Assembly: GCF_023050945.1 (NCBI RefSeq)
Contig: NZ_JALKIM010000007.1
Span: 1-64,000, forward strand
From: Anaerobiospirillum sp. NML120448
GTDB lineage: Bacteria; Pseudomonadota; Gammaproteobacteria; Enterobacterales; Succinivibrionaceae
Direction of reading: 5' to 3'
Length of the DNA stretch: 64,000 bases
A program made the position numbers and the translations under genes. Under the pieces are notes generated by a model. That model worked only from the letters and a program-made list of their open reading frames with translations. It did not search any database and was not told the DNA's origin. Below are positions 19,092 to 29,136 of this stretch, piece after piece; the stretch's first letter is position 1, and each line of letters opens with the position of its first letter.

Positions 19092-19856
19092 ATGAACAAT
19101 CTAGATCTTAAAGAACAATATGACCTAACAGTAGTAATCCCTGTTTTTAATGAGGAAGAAAGCCTAGAACGTCTGTGCGCAGCCCTACTTGATTATCAAG
19201 GCAAGAGCCTAGTTAAGGTCTGCTATTTGTTTGTTAATGACGGCTCATCAGATAACTCTTTGAACCTAATTAAAGACTTCTGTTCTAATCATGAGGGCTT
19301 TTACTATCTATCTTTACAAGCTCGTTGCGGACTAACTGGAGCCTTAAAAGCTGGCTTTCACAGCTCTAGCACTACCTGGACAGGATATATTGATGCTGAT
19401 TTACAGACCTTTCCAGAGGACTTTAATCTCTTATTAGAGAAAAAAGACCAAGGTGATTTGATCTGTGGTATTAGAGCCAAGCGCCAAGACACTTGGTCAA
19501 AGAAAATTCAGTCAAAATTAGCCAACAAAATTCGTAATGCCATCACTCACGATGGTTTTACTGATACCAACTGCCCTCTTAAAATTATTAAAACCGATCT
19601 AGCTCAAGCCCTACCGCTCTTTTCTGGCATGCATCGCTTTTTACCAGCTTTAACCCTACTCTATGGTAGAAAAGTAGTTGCTATACCTGTTCGTCACCAA
19701 GAGCGCAAACAAGGCACCTCCAAATTTAATTTCTTTAATCGAGCCTTTTCAGGGGCCTTTGACCTCATTGCCTTTATCTGGATGCGCAAGCGCTACATAA
19801 GACCAACCATAGGCCAAAACAACCTCAACCTCCCACAATCCCACCACATCGACTAG
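19092..19856 (+). CDS. Family 2 glycosyltransferase (polyprenyl-phosphate sugar synthase-like)
   Basis: A 254-residue GT2 enzyme with a GT-A fold. It has VVIPVFNEEESL at the start, FVNDGSSDNS, and the DADLQTFPEDF metal/nucleotide site near residue 97. It resembles dolichol/undecaprenyl-phosphate sugar synthases (DPM1/ArnC-like) but lacks the two C-terminal membrane helices of ArnC. Neighbouring GT39, LAB_N and nucleotide-sugar epimerase genes suggest that it loads a sugar on undecaprenyl phosphate for envelope decoration; the sugar is unknown. The last 15-20 residues (Asn/Pro/Gln/His-rich) run into a GC-rich repeat island and may be a recent extension. Start ATG has AAGG upstream. Confidence 0.8.
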   Translation: MNNLDLKEQYDLTVVIPVFNEEESLERLCAALLDYQGKSLVKVCYLFVNDGSSDNSLNLIKDFCSNHEGFYYLSLQARCGLTGALKAGFHSSSTTWTGYIDADLQTFPEDFNLLLEKKDQGDLICGIRAKRQDTWSKKIQSKLANKIRNAITHDGFTDTNCPLKIIKTDLAQALPLFSGMHRFLPALTLLYGRKVVAIPVRHQERKQGTSKFNFFNRAFSGAFDLIAFIWMRKRYIRPTIGQNNLNLPQSHHID

Positions 19857-19965
19857 CCCCAAGCCCAATCCCCAAAGCCCAAGGCTCCCGCCCTTGGGCC
19901 TTGGGCCTTGGCCATGGGCCATGGGCCAAGAGGCCTTGGCCAAAGCGCAGCCTGCGCTTAGCTGA
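19853..19965. repeat. GC-rich word-repeat island C
   Basis: Starts at the GT2 stop codon. Built of GGGCC, CTTGGGCC, CATGGGCC and AGGCCTTGGCC words, direct and inverted. It differs from islands A and B in dominant words but shares the GGCCTTGGCCAA core with A and D. No gene supported. Confidence 0.75.
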
Positions 19966-20147
19966 TCATCTTTCAAGACTATTAATATTACTTACTGACA
20001 TTTTGGTATTAATAGCGCTGCTCTTTATGCCTAAAAAAGCTATAAAAGTGTAATTTTATGGCTGAAAGTACCACAAAAGTGGCTAGCACCCTATGATAGA
20101 ATTTTTACTAACCTTTTTTGTTTGGTGTTTGCTTTTAGGTTGTATTT

Positions 20148-21353
20148 ATGTCTATCAATCCAGTGCATAAAAAGCTCATTCTCTCTAATCGTATCGCCTT
20201 TTTAATTGCGGGCTTTGCAATTGCGGCATGGGCTCCAATGATTCCTTTTGTCAAAGAGCGTTTTGCTCTTGATGAACATTCCTTGGGCTTATTATTGCTT
20301 TGTGTTGGTATCGGCTCTTTTGTATCCATGCCAACATCTGGATATTTTAGCTCTCGCTTTGGCTGTAAGATTCCTATTTATGGTGCCACCATCTTAATAT
20401 CGCTCTGCCTAATTGCTATTCCTTTTATTAATAATCTCTATTTAATGGCGCTAGTGCTGTTCTTAATGGGCATCAATGCGGTATTAATCGACGTGGTGTC
20501 TAATATTAATGGTGCTTTGGTTGAACAATATACTAAGCTCAACATTATGTCAGGCTTGCATGGCTTGTATAGCGTAGGAGGCTTTTTAGGCTCATTAAGT
20601 GTTACCTTCTTATTGAGCGCAAACTTTCCTTTTATTTACAGTGGCATTTATGCAGCAGTAATCCTTATTGCCTGCTTAGTATTAGGCGGCAGTAATCTGT
20701 TTAACACTGTGCACTTACCACAAGATAATGACCAGGAGAGTGCTACAAAAGAGCCAACTCAAGCTCAAAGCAAGTGGAGCTACTACACCAATCCTACTGT
20801 TATTTTGATTGGCCTGATGTGTTTTATTATGTTTATGACTGAGGGCTCTATGCTTGACTGGTCAGGCGTGTTTTTACGTACTGAGCACGGCATCAGTCTT
20901 GAGCATGCAGGTTATGGCTATGCTGCCTTTGCCATTACTATGACTATTTTCCGCTTAACTGGAGATAAGATAGTAAGTGCTTTTGGACGTGGCCGTATTA
21001 TTGTTTTAGGTACTTTATGTATTGTGCTGGGCTTTGTAGTGGCTGTGGTAATTCCTCACTACTTAGCAGCATTTGCAGGCTTTGCTTTAATTGGCGTGGG
21101 AGCCAGTAACGTAGTTCCTCAATTAGTATCCATCACAGCACGTATTAAAGAGGTTCCTACCCATATTTCGGTAACAATTGTAAATACCATTGGCTTTACA
21201 GGTATTTTAGTGGGCCCTGCTCTAATTGGCTTCTTAGCTCACGCCATTACCTTACCTTACACCTATTTGGTACAGGCTTTAGGCGTACTGTTTGTCACCA
21301 TAATGAGTGTTATTTTGATTAAGAGCCTAAAAAAGAACAACCACGAGCACTAA
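20148..21353 (+). CDS. Major facilitator superfamily transporter (YbjJ-like)
   Basis: A 401-residue MFS carrier with about 12 membrane helices. Two six-helix halves are separated by a hydrophilic loop at about residues 190-215 (EPTQAQSK). It looks most like YbjJ/fucose-permease-type MFS members of unknown substrate. Motif A-like SRFGCKIPIYG follows helix 2. It is co-oriented with the upstream GT2 gene but separated by a repeat island and about 290 bp, so membership of the envelope-sugar group is uncertain. Confidence 0.8.
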   Translation: MSINPVHKKLILSNRIAFLIAGFAIAAWAPMIPFVKERFALDEHSLGLLLLCVGIGSFVSMPTSGYFSSRFGCKIPIYGATILISLCLIAIPFINNLYLMALVLFLMGINAVLIDVVSNINGALVEQYTKLNIMSGLHGLYSVGGFLGSLSVTFLLSANFPFIYSGIYAAVILIACLVLGGSNLFNTVHLPQDNDQESATKEPTQAQSKWSYYTNPTVILIGLMCFIMFMTEGSMLDWSGVFLRTEHGISLEHAGYGYAAFAITMTIFRLTGDKIVSAFGRGRIIVLGTLCIVLGFVVAVVIPHYLAAFAGFALIGVGASNVVPQLVSITARIKEVPTHISVTIVNTIGFTGILVGPALIGFLAHAITLPYTYLVQALGVLFVTIMSVILIKSLKKNNHEH

Positions 21354-21355
21354 AG

Positions 21356-21568
21356 GCCCACTCTGGCCGAAGCCCAATGCGCTCTTCGGACCATTCCCCC
21401 CATTCACCATAAGCTCTAGCCAAGCCAGGCTTGGCCAAGCCCGACTTGGCTTAGCTAGACCTGGTCAGGTCTTGCCTGCTGAAGGCTAGCAGCTGTCAAA
21501 ACCACCTAAAACTAAGGACCAGCCACCTGCCAAAGGCAGGGCATTGCCCTGCCCTTGGCTGGGCCGTT
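21356..21568. repeat. GC-rich word-repeat island D
   Basis: Fills the space between convergent MFS and epimerase genes. Dominated by GGCTTGGCCAAGCC, AGCCAAGCC, GACTTGG, GGTCAGGTC and TGCCAAAGGCAGGGC words that form several small hairpins (for example CTGCCAAAGGCAG). No canonical U-tract terminator seen; the hairpins may serve as 3' ends. Confidence 0.75.
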
Positions 21569-21570
21569 CG

Positions 21571-22617
21571 TTAGTTGCGGTAGTAGTCTTGATACCACTT
21601 ATAAAATTCTTTTAAACCATCTTCTAATTTAGTTTCTGGCTTAAAGTTAAAATACTTTTGTAACTTAGAGACATCGGCATAAGTTTGATCAACATCGCCC
21701 AGCTGCTTAGGCTCTAACACAATATTGGCCTTAATGTTAGTGACCTTTTCAATAGCTTTAACAAAATCGAATAACTCGACAGGATCGCTATTACCTATAT
21801 TAAAGACATCAAAAGGCACAGCAGCATGATCGTGAATCGATGGGCTATTAATAATGCTTAAAATACCTTTAATAATATCGTCTACATAAGTGTAGTCACG
21901 GCGCTGTTTGCCCTCATTAAAAATATGGAGCTCTTTACCCTCAATAATACGCTTAGTAAAGATAAAAGGAGCCATATCAGGGCGACCATAAGGGCCATAA
22001 ACAGTAAAGAAGCGCAAGCCAATGGTATCAATTTTAAATAAGGAGGCATAAGTATAAGCCAAGGTCTCATCCATTTTTTTAGTAGCAGCGTAAACTGATA
22101 CTTGGTTGAGATCGGTATTATCCTCACTAAAAGGCACCTTGGTGCAATCACCATAAACAGAGGAAGAGCTAGCAAATAGCAAGCGAGGCTTAATCTTATT
22201 ATTGTTTACATAAAGGTTCTTAATGGCATTAAGGACATTGAAAAAGCCATTAACATTAGAGGCTAAATATTGCTCAGGAATGGCAGTTGATAAGCGCACT
22301 CCAGCTAAGGCTGCTAAGTTAACAATAACCTCAAACTCGCCATTTTCAATTAACCTACCAATCCCCACATCGTCAGTTAAATCCATGCGATAGAAAGTAA
22401 AGTTATTGCAAGTTAAAGCCTGATCGCTACTTAAGCTCTGTGCTATGTGACTATCAATATTAAGACCTAAATTTCTCAGTCTTGATATTTTCAACGAACT
22501 CTCATAGGTAATAGAGCTAAGATTATCTATACCCACTACTTGATGATTAAGAGCAACCAAAGCTTTACATAAGTGCATGCCAATAAAGCCTGCTGCTCCA
22601 GTAACAAGGATCTTCAT
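21571..22617 (-). CDS. NAD-dependent epimerase, UDP-glucuronate 4-epimerase-like
   Basis: A 348-residue short-chain (extended SDR) nucleotide-sugar enzyme. The Rossmann motif is TGAAGFIGMHL (residues 6-16). The catalytic triad is Ser in SSSSVYGD and YAATK (Tyr and Lys). The C-terminal segments RFFTVYGPYGRPDMAP and GKQRRDYTYVDD are the hallmark of UDP-glucuronate 4-epimerases (capsule protein I type), which make UDP-galacturonate. It lies 33 bp after the GT39 gene in the same direction, consistent with making a uronic acid donor for it. UDP-glucose 4-epimerase or a related dehydratase is a less likely alternative. Confidence 0.85.
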   Translation of the reverse strand: MKILVTGAAGFIGMHLCKALVALNHQVVGIDNLSSITYESSLKISRLRNLGLNIDSHIAQSLSSDQALTCNNFTFYRMDLTDDVGIGRLIENGEFEVIVNLAALAGVRLSTAIPEQYLASNVNGFFNVLNAIKNLYVNNNKIKPRLLFASSSSVYGDCTKVPFSEDNTDLNQVSVYAATKKMDETLAYTYASLFKIDTIGLRFFTVYGPYGRPDMAPFIFTKRIIEGKELHIFNEGKQRRDYTYVDDIIKGILSIINSPSIHDHAAVPFDVFNIGNSDPVELFDFVKAIEKVTNIKANIVLEPKQLGDVDQTYADVSKLQKYFNFKPETKLEDGLKEFYKWYQDYYRN

Positions 22618-22650
22618 ATTATTATTTTGCCCATTAACACCTACTAAAGC

Positions 22651-25644
22651 TTATGAACCAGATTTAAGCTTCAACTCTACTGGTAAGCCATCTACCTGAC
22701 CATTACTAAAGTTAAAAGGTAGCTTAGCCTCTGGACTCTTAGCAGGTAATACTAAACTTTCACCTATAGTATAAGCTCCACGAGCTCTCATTTGCTCGGC
22801 TATTTGAGCATGCTCTTTAATGCCTTTACGATTGAGCACTATAGTGGCATTGTCCTCTAAGCATTTATCAAGAAGCTCAGGATCTTGGATAACCTCAATA
22901 CGCTTATCATAAAACTTCATATCTAAGCCATTACGATAGCGAACCATACAAAGCTTATTAGAGGCTCCTGTATCAATAGCTTGAGTGGCTACTTTTGCAT
23001 ACTCTCCCATACCTAAGAAAGGATTAAGATGAGGTATTGCAAAACCCAAAATAAAAACAAAGCTTAAAGTACCTACTCCCAAAGCTGCTAAAGAGAAAAT
23101 GAATAAGCGGCTTAATAAAAAGAATAAAGCAATGACGCTGGCAAAAGATAAAACACCAAAACTAATACCAATAATGGAGTTTTGTAATGCAGGCACCTTC
23201 TCATAAAAGAAAAAGTAAGCCCCAAATAAAGCTATATAAACCACTAAAGGAAGCGCAAAAGACAAGCTTAACAGCTTAGGTAATTTAGTACGCTCACCTA
23301 CAGTATTAATGCCCGAGAGAAAATAGCCCTGACCTATAATTTCCACACCTTGATGCCCAGATCTATGGTATCTAAATATAGATTTATCCTGACCATCCTC
23401 TAACTCATAGTCGCTATCACTATCGCTATCTTTGCTCTCACCAGCATCTTGCTCCCTAATAGCCCCATCAGCGCCAACAGCCCCCGCCCCCACTGCGCTA
23501 GCATTGCCAGCAGCACTAGCTCCGCTTGCTCCGCTCGCTACACTCTCAGAGCCCTCTAAGCCTACTGTGCCAGCAGTGCCAGCTGCGCTAGCATTGCCAG
23601 CAGCGCTGGCTGTCTCCTCTGCGCCCACACTCTGCTCAGTGGTCTCTTGGGTATTATTGTGATGCTGAGGTTCATTAGCACCTACCAAATCCCAAGGCTT
23701 TACGCCCTGACGCTCAGATAACTCCACTAGGGTAGGACTAATATTTGCTTTGGCATTAAAGACCTTAGCACTCTTTACACTTTTAGTAGCGCTAGCATCA
23801 ATTTCCACCTTATGAGGCTCATTGAATACGACCATCTTTTTAGTTTTTTGATCTATGGTAGCCTCATCTTTATTTACTGCTACAGCATCGCCCTGTACTG
23901 AATCTTTTGACTCCAAGTCAGCAGCACCATCTTTAGTAGCAGTCTCATCTTGCTTGGCTGCGCTCTCACTATCATCCTGAGTATCAGCACTATGCTCGCT
24001 AAGTGAGCTTTGCTCATTAGTCTGTTCATTATTTTGATGATCCATTTGTAAAATGGACTGCAAGCGTAGCTTTACAGGGCTAATACTCTCGCCACTATCA
24101 GCATCATTTTGCTTGTCCCCTGAGGCACTAGCCTTACCTGAGCTAACTGCATCACTAGCACTGGTGCTAGCTGCGCTGGCACTGGCAGCGCTGGCGCTAG
24201 CTGAGCTAGCGCTAGCATCGCTTGGCTCGGTAGCTGGGGTGGACTGTGAGGAGTCAAGCTCAGCTTGGCTTTGATGGGTTTCCTCTGTGCTTGGGGCAAT
24301 AGAGAAGCTGGCCCTACCATGGGTGGTAGAGTCGTTATCTTCTAATACTTGTATAGCCAAGGTTTCTGATTTGAGGTCACGCTCAGCCTGGGCAGCTTTT
24401 AGTTGAACCTGAATTTCATGAGCTTCGTTTTGTTCATCATTAGCTAATACTTGCTCTTGATTGGCCTTCTTATTTAAAAGAGCTTGTTCTTTTTGATTGG
24501 CTAGATCTAATTGTCTTTCTAAGGCTTCAAATAAAGGTTTGCTACGCTCAAGCTGCATAGCACGATAAGAGAGCATTACATAGTAAAAAACCATTGGTAA
24601 TGCTGGCAATAAGTAAATCTCAAGCTTACTTTTAGGAATAGATAAGACCACTAAGGCCACTAACACAAAACTTAAACAAGCTTGAATCTTGATATCTAAA
24701 CTTTCACGCAAATAAAGTTGGCGAGCCATAAAATAAAGAGCACATAAGCCAACAGGCAAAGTCATGACTAAAAAGATTTTAAAGAAGAAATAAAATGGCT
24801 CTTGATGAACAATACGTACGCCCTCAATAGCACCTAAGCGCTTAGCACTTTGTTCAAAGAACAAATTATTGAAATAATCAGCACCACCCTCAAGATAAAC
24901 ACATAAACCCCATAAAGACACTAGCAATAAGACGATGACAAAATAGTGAGGTCTTACTATCGCAAAATAACGCTTATAGTCATGGTTTAAAGCCATAAGC
25001 ACCAAGATAGCTAGTAGCGGGAATAAAATACCGTAAGGGCCTTTAATAAAAACTGCTAAAAATAATAAAAAAGGAATAGACAAATTACCGTACTTAGGAC
25101 GATGGTTGCCCTCTTGATGGTCTAATTCTTTTAGCAGGATATAGCGCTTCATAAGCTTTAAATAGGCAAGTAGCATGACCATGGAAAAGAGCATATCCAT
25201 GCGACCTACTAAAGCCAAAACATCCATTACCAGCATGGAGCCCATGCCAAGCATAATTAACAAGCGCTCTTGATGTCTAAACTCATAAGCTAAATAGCGA
25301 TCTAATAAGGAAATTAAAGCAATAAAAGGTAGTACCGAGGCTAGCAATACCAAAGGCATAGCATGAACGCCTGCTATGGCTACAGCTAGCATGCAAATCC
25401 ATAAATATACAGGAGGCTTATCAGCATATGGAACTCCATTTTCATAAAAGGCAAACCAGCTGCCACGCTCTAAGGCCTCCTGAGCTATACCAAGATAGTT
25501 AAGTTCATTTAGAGCATTAAAGTCTCTTAAGAGCAATGCAGGAATAAATGCTGCAAAGATACTTAATAAAACATATAGATAAATACGATTGGAGTTCATA
25601 AGATTATGCTCAATGAAGGCAAAACTATCATAGTGTTTGCCCAT
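22651..25644 (-). CDS. GT39/ArnT-like membrane glycosyltransferase with giant insert
   Basis: A 997-residue polytopic membrane protein. Residues 20-365 hold about ten membrane helices with PYADKPPVYLWI and VGRMDMLF, matching the GT39/PMT/ArnT family that transfers sugars from polyprenyl phosphate on the outer face of the inner membrane. Residues about 370-785 are a low-complexity hydrophilic insert with a coiled-coil-like start and Ala/Ser/Gly repeats. Membrane helices resume at about 790-875, followed by a C-terminal globular part (about 880-997). Family members usually have about 500-600 residues, so the insert nearly doubles the protein. An internal ATG at 25599 (MNSNRIYLY) is an alternative start that fits family N-termini better. 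Operon with the LAB_N gene (33 bp) and the epimerase gene (33 bp). Confidence 0.82.
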   Translation of the reverse strand: MGKHYDSFAFIEHNLMNSNRIYLYVLLSIFAAFIPALLLRDFNALNELNYLGIAQEALERGSWFAFYENGVPYADKPPVYLWICMLAVAIAGVHAMPLVLLASVLPFIALISLLDRYLAYEFRHQERLLIMLGMGSMLVMDVLALVGRMDMLFSMVMLLAYLKLMKRYILLKELDHQEGNHRPKYGNLSIPFLLFLAVFIKGPYGILFPLLAILVLMALNHDYKRYFAIVRPHYFVIVLLLVSLWGLCVYLEGGADYFNNLFFEQSAKRLGAIEGVRIVHQEPFYFFFKIFLVMTLPVGLCALYFMARQLYLRESLDIKIQACLSFVLVALVVLSIPKSKLEIYLLPALPMVFYYVMLSYRAMQLERSKPLFEALERQLDLANQKEQALLNKKANQEQVLANDEQNEAHEIQVQLKAAQAERDLKSETLAIQVLEDNDSTTHGRASFSIAPSTEETHQSQAELDSSQSTPATEPSDASASSASASAASASAASTSASDAVSSGKASASGDKQNDADSGESISPVKLRLQSILQMDHQNNEQTNEQSSLSEHSADTQDDSESAAKQDETATKDGAADLESKDSVQGDAVAVNKDEATIDQKTKKMVVFNEPHKVEIDASATKSVKSAKVFNAKANISPTLVELSERQGVKPWDLVGANEPQHHNNTQETTEQSVGAEETASAAGNASAAGTAGTVGLEGSESVASGASGASAAGNASAVGAGAVGADGAIREQDAGESKDSDSDSDYELEDGQDKSIFRYHRSGHQGVEIIGQGYFLSGINTVGERTKLPKLLSLSFALPLVVYIALFGAYFFFYEKVPALQNSIIGISFGVLSFASVIALFFLLSRLFIFSLAALGVGTLSFVFILGFAIPHLNPFLGMGEYAKVATQAIDTGASNKLCMVRYRNGLDMKFYDKRIEVIQDPELLDKCLEDNATIVLNRKGIKEHAQIAEQMRARGAYTIGESLVLPAKSPEAKLPFNFSNGQVDGLPVELKLKSGS

Positions 25645-25677
25645 TTAAAATATTTTGATATTTTCCTGGCTCTTGTC

Positions 25678-26316
25678 TTAATCTTGAGCTTGTTTATTAT
25701 TCTTGTGCATCAACATAATATTGCGCACATAGGTTACCATGCCACCTACCTGACCAATGATAAGAACTATATCTAAACGATAAACACCATAGATCTGTAC
25801 CATAAGAGCAGCCATCAGGCTGATATACCAAAAAGCATCAGGCAATACTGATTGTTGTCTACGATGCGACACTACCATCTGGTAGACAAAGCGGATAGAA
25901 AATAAAGACTGGCCTACTAAGCCAAATACCATCCAGCCATAAGGAATATTATGTCCATCTAAAAAGCTATCAAAGAAGCTTGAAAAATCTTTTAACTGTA
26001 AACAAAGCAGTAGGATAGGCACCACAATAATCAATAAAGCAATTAGTTTACCAAAACGATATAACTCTTGTTTAAGCTTAAGATTATAGATGTAGATATA
26101 GAAAGATACTAATTGAGCAAGCATAATGGCAAAGTCTTCACGCAAAAAGCCATAAAAGCTCATTGCTAAAGAACCTACCAAAGATAACCACCAAAATAAT
26201 GCAGGATTTACTACTTTCTTTGCTCTTTCTGACATGATCCATTGAACTAACATGCGACCAGCAAAAGCTGCCTGAGCAAACAATCCTATTAAGGTATACC
26301 AGCTAATAATAGCCAT
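25678..26316 (-). CDS. Tandem LAB_N (lipid-A-disaccharide synthase N-terminal-like) membrane protein
   Basis: A 212-residue protein from the ATG at 26316 (AGGG upstream; a TTG 24 nt further up is less likely). It contains two copies of the small LAB_N membrane module. Both show the pattern R-x3-Q-W/M-x9-P-x3-W/F-x-S-L-x7-Y-G (residues about 15-80 and 125-195), separated by a TM segment. LAB_N modules are found fused to LpxB in some species and as small separate proteins beside GT2 and GT39 genes. The role is not proven; binding or flipping of a polyprenyl-linked sugar or lipid A is plausible. It heads the LAB_N-GT39-epimerase operon, and a MITE-like element lies 92 bp upstream. Confidence 0.8.
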   Translation of the reverse strand: MAIISWYTLIGLFAQAAFAGRMLVQWIMSERAKKVVNPALFWWLSLVGSLAMSFYGFLREDFAIMLAQLVSFYIYIYNLKLKQELYRFGKLIALLIIVVPILLLCLQLKDFSSFFDSFLDGHNIPYGWMVFGLVGQSLFSIRFVYQMVVSHRRQQSVLPDAFWYISLMAALMVQIYGVYRLDIVLIIGQVGGMVTYVRNIMLMHKNNKQAQD

Positions 26317-26407
26317 TCTATAAACCCTTTTAATGCTCAACTAAAGTGAAATTTCCTCATAATAGCTAAAGAGCACTAAAAAAGCACAAATTTTACAAAA
26401 AAATATT

Positions 26408-26589
26408 CCACCTGTACGGACAAAGTTAACGTAACCTGTAATAACTGTCTGTAATATCTGCAATGAAGAAGAGCTAATGGCAGCGCAGCATAGTCATAGT
26501 TCTCCACGCTATATCTACAATATCCTGACAGAACACACTTTTTTAGGTAGTTACTACTTGAAAAGTGAATTCATCGTCCGTACAGGTGG
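26408..26589. mobile_element. MITE-like element, 182 bp
   Basis: Perfect 14-bp terminal inverted repeats: CCACCTGTACGGAC at 26408-26421 and its exact complement at 26576-26589. Both ends are flanked by the same 8-bp direct repeat AAAATATT (26400-26407 and 26590-26597), as expected for a target-site duplication. The interior has no coding frame. This is the structure of a non-autonomous miniature transposable element. The parent transposase family cannot be named from the ends alone. It sits between the groEL terminator and the LAB_N operon. Confidence 0.75.
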
Positions 26590-26605
26590 AAAATATTTGC
26601 AGCCA

Positions 26606-26651
26606 TAAAAAAAGCCAAGGCCCTTAGAAAACTAAGAGCCTTGGCCTTTTT
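26606..26651 (-). terminator. Terminator of groEL
   Basis: On the minus strand, long stem AAGGCCAAGGC.../...GCCTTGGCTTTTTTT with an inner CTTAG/CTAAG helix. It lies 32 nt after the groEL stop. Confidence 0.9.
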
Positions 26652-26683
26652 AACTATTTAGTAATATGAGGTTTAGGGGCAAA

Positions 26684-28339
<1,656 letters not shown>

Positions 28340-28363
28340 CTAAAATCCTACTTGCAATTAATA

Positions 28364-28654
28364 TTATTCGTTAACAATAGCTAAAATATCGCTCTCGGAG
28401 AGGATGAATACCTCTTCGCCATCTAAGCGCTCTTTCTTGGTGCCATAGCCTTCGTTGTAGATAACAACATCACCAACTTGTACGCTTAATGGAGCGGTTT
28501 GGCCATTCTCTAAGATACGGCCCTTACCAACAGCAAGTACCTTACCGCGAGTTGACTTTTGAGCAGCAGAACCTAATAAAATGCCACCCTCAGACTTGGT
28601 CTCAACCTCAAATGGCTTTACGATTACACGGTCGTATAAAGGAACTAACTTCAT
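28364..28654 (-). CDS. groES: Co-chaperonin GroES (10 kDa)
   Basis: A 96-residue co-chaperonin with the N-terminal [12 protein letters not shown] strand, the mobile loop [16 protein letters not shown] that contacts GroEL, and [11 protein letters not shown]. It caps the GroEL ring. Length is normal (97). First gene of the groES-groEL operon. The start codon lies about 215 nt downstream of the predicted sigma-32 transcription start, leaving a long leader. Confidence 0.98.
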   Translation of the reverse strand: MKLVPLYDRVIVKPFEVETKSEGGILLGSAAQKSTRGKVLAVGKGRILENGQTAPLSVQVGDVVIYNEGYGTKKERLDGEEVFILSESDILAIVNE

Positions 28655-28680
28655 CTTTATTACCCAAATTAACGCAAGAA

Positions 28681-28706
28681 AAACACTTAAACCACATAAG
28701 TGTTTA
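28681..28706 (-). promoter_or_regulatory. Terminator-like hairpin in the groES leader
   Basis: Perfect 9-bp stem AAACACTTA/TAAGTGTTT with an 8-nt loop, followed on the minus strand by further T (TTTTTCTT in total), 27-52 nt before the groES start. It could be an attenuator, a temperature-responsive structure or a processing signal. Confidence 0.5.
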
Positions 28707-28875
28707 GCTTAAAAAATCTGAAGAACTAGTTTAACACTAGCAAAAATCATAGACTGACTTGTGAGGATCAATTCACATCCTAATATCTTAAAAGCATGGT
28801 CGCCTTAGATTTTTACTTAAAGGATCAAACAGCCCCTCAAGCAAATCAATCTCAATGATTCTCTGAACATTTACC

Positions 28876-28905
28876 TAAATGGGGCCAGCTAAAAAACATT
28901 TCAAG
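28876..28905 (-). promoter_or_regulatory. Sigma-32 heat-shock promoter of groES-groEL
   Basis: On the minus strand, CCCTTGAAA (-35 hexamer region at 28899-28905) and CCCCATTTA (-10 at 28876-28884) separated by 14 nt. This is essentially the RpoH consensus. Transcription would begin near 28868. Confidence 0.88.
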
Positions 28906-29089
28906 GGTAGCTTTAAGAAATTTTTTATAAATTTATTAAAAATGGCTTATTTATCCCCTAAACAACCCATTATTTTTTAATTTATGCATAGCAGCATGAA
29001 AAAAACAAATCCGCATATATAAGCCAAAAGCCACCACAACCATCCATCATGTAAATTTAGTTGCAACTTTTTATCATTTTATCCATGCT

Positions 29090-29132
29090 ATAAAAAAATA
29101 AGGCTGCTTAACCTTATGCTAAGCAGCCCTAA
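29090..29132 (-). terminator. Terminator of EamA transporter gene
   Basis: On the minus strand, GGCTGCTTA/TAAGCAGCC stem followed by TTATTTTTTT, directly after the stop codon. Confidence 0.88.
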
Positions 29133-29136
29133 ATTT

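Noticed and set aside
19749-19976. 75-codon minus-strand frame rich in Gly/Leu/Trp
   Set aside because: Reads through repeat island C and the GT2 3' end; repeat artefact.
28759-28777. TGTGA...TCACA dyad in the groES leader as a CRP site
   Set aside because: The spacing between half-sites is 8, not 6, so it does not fit CRP.
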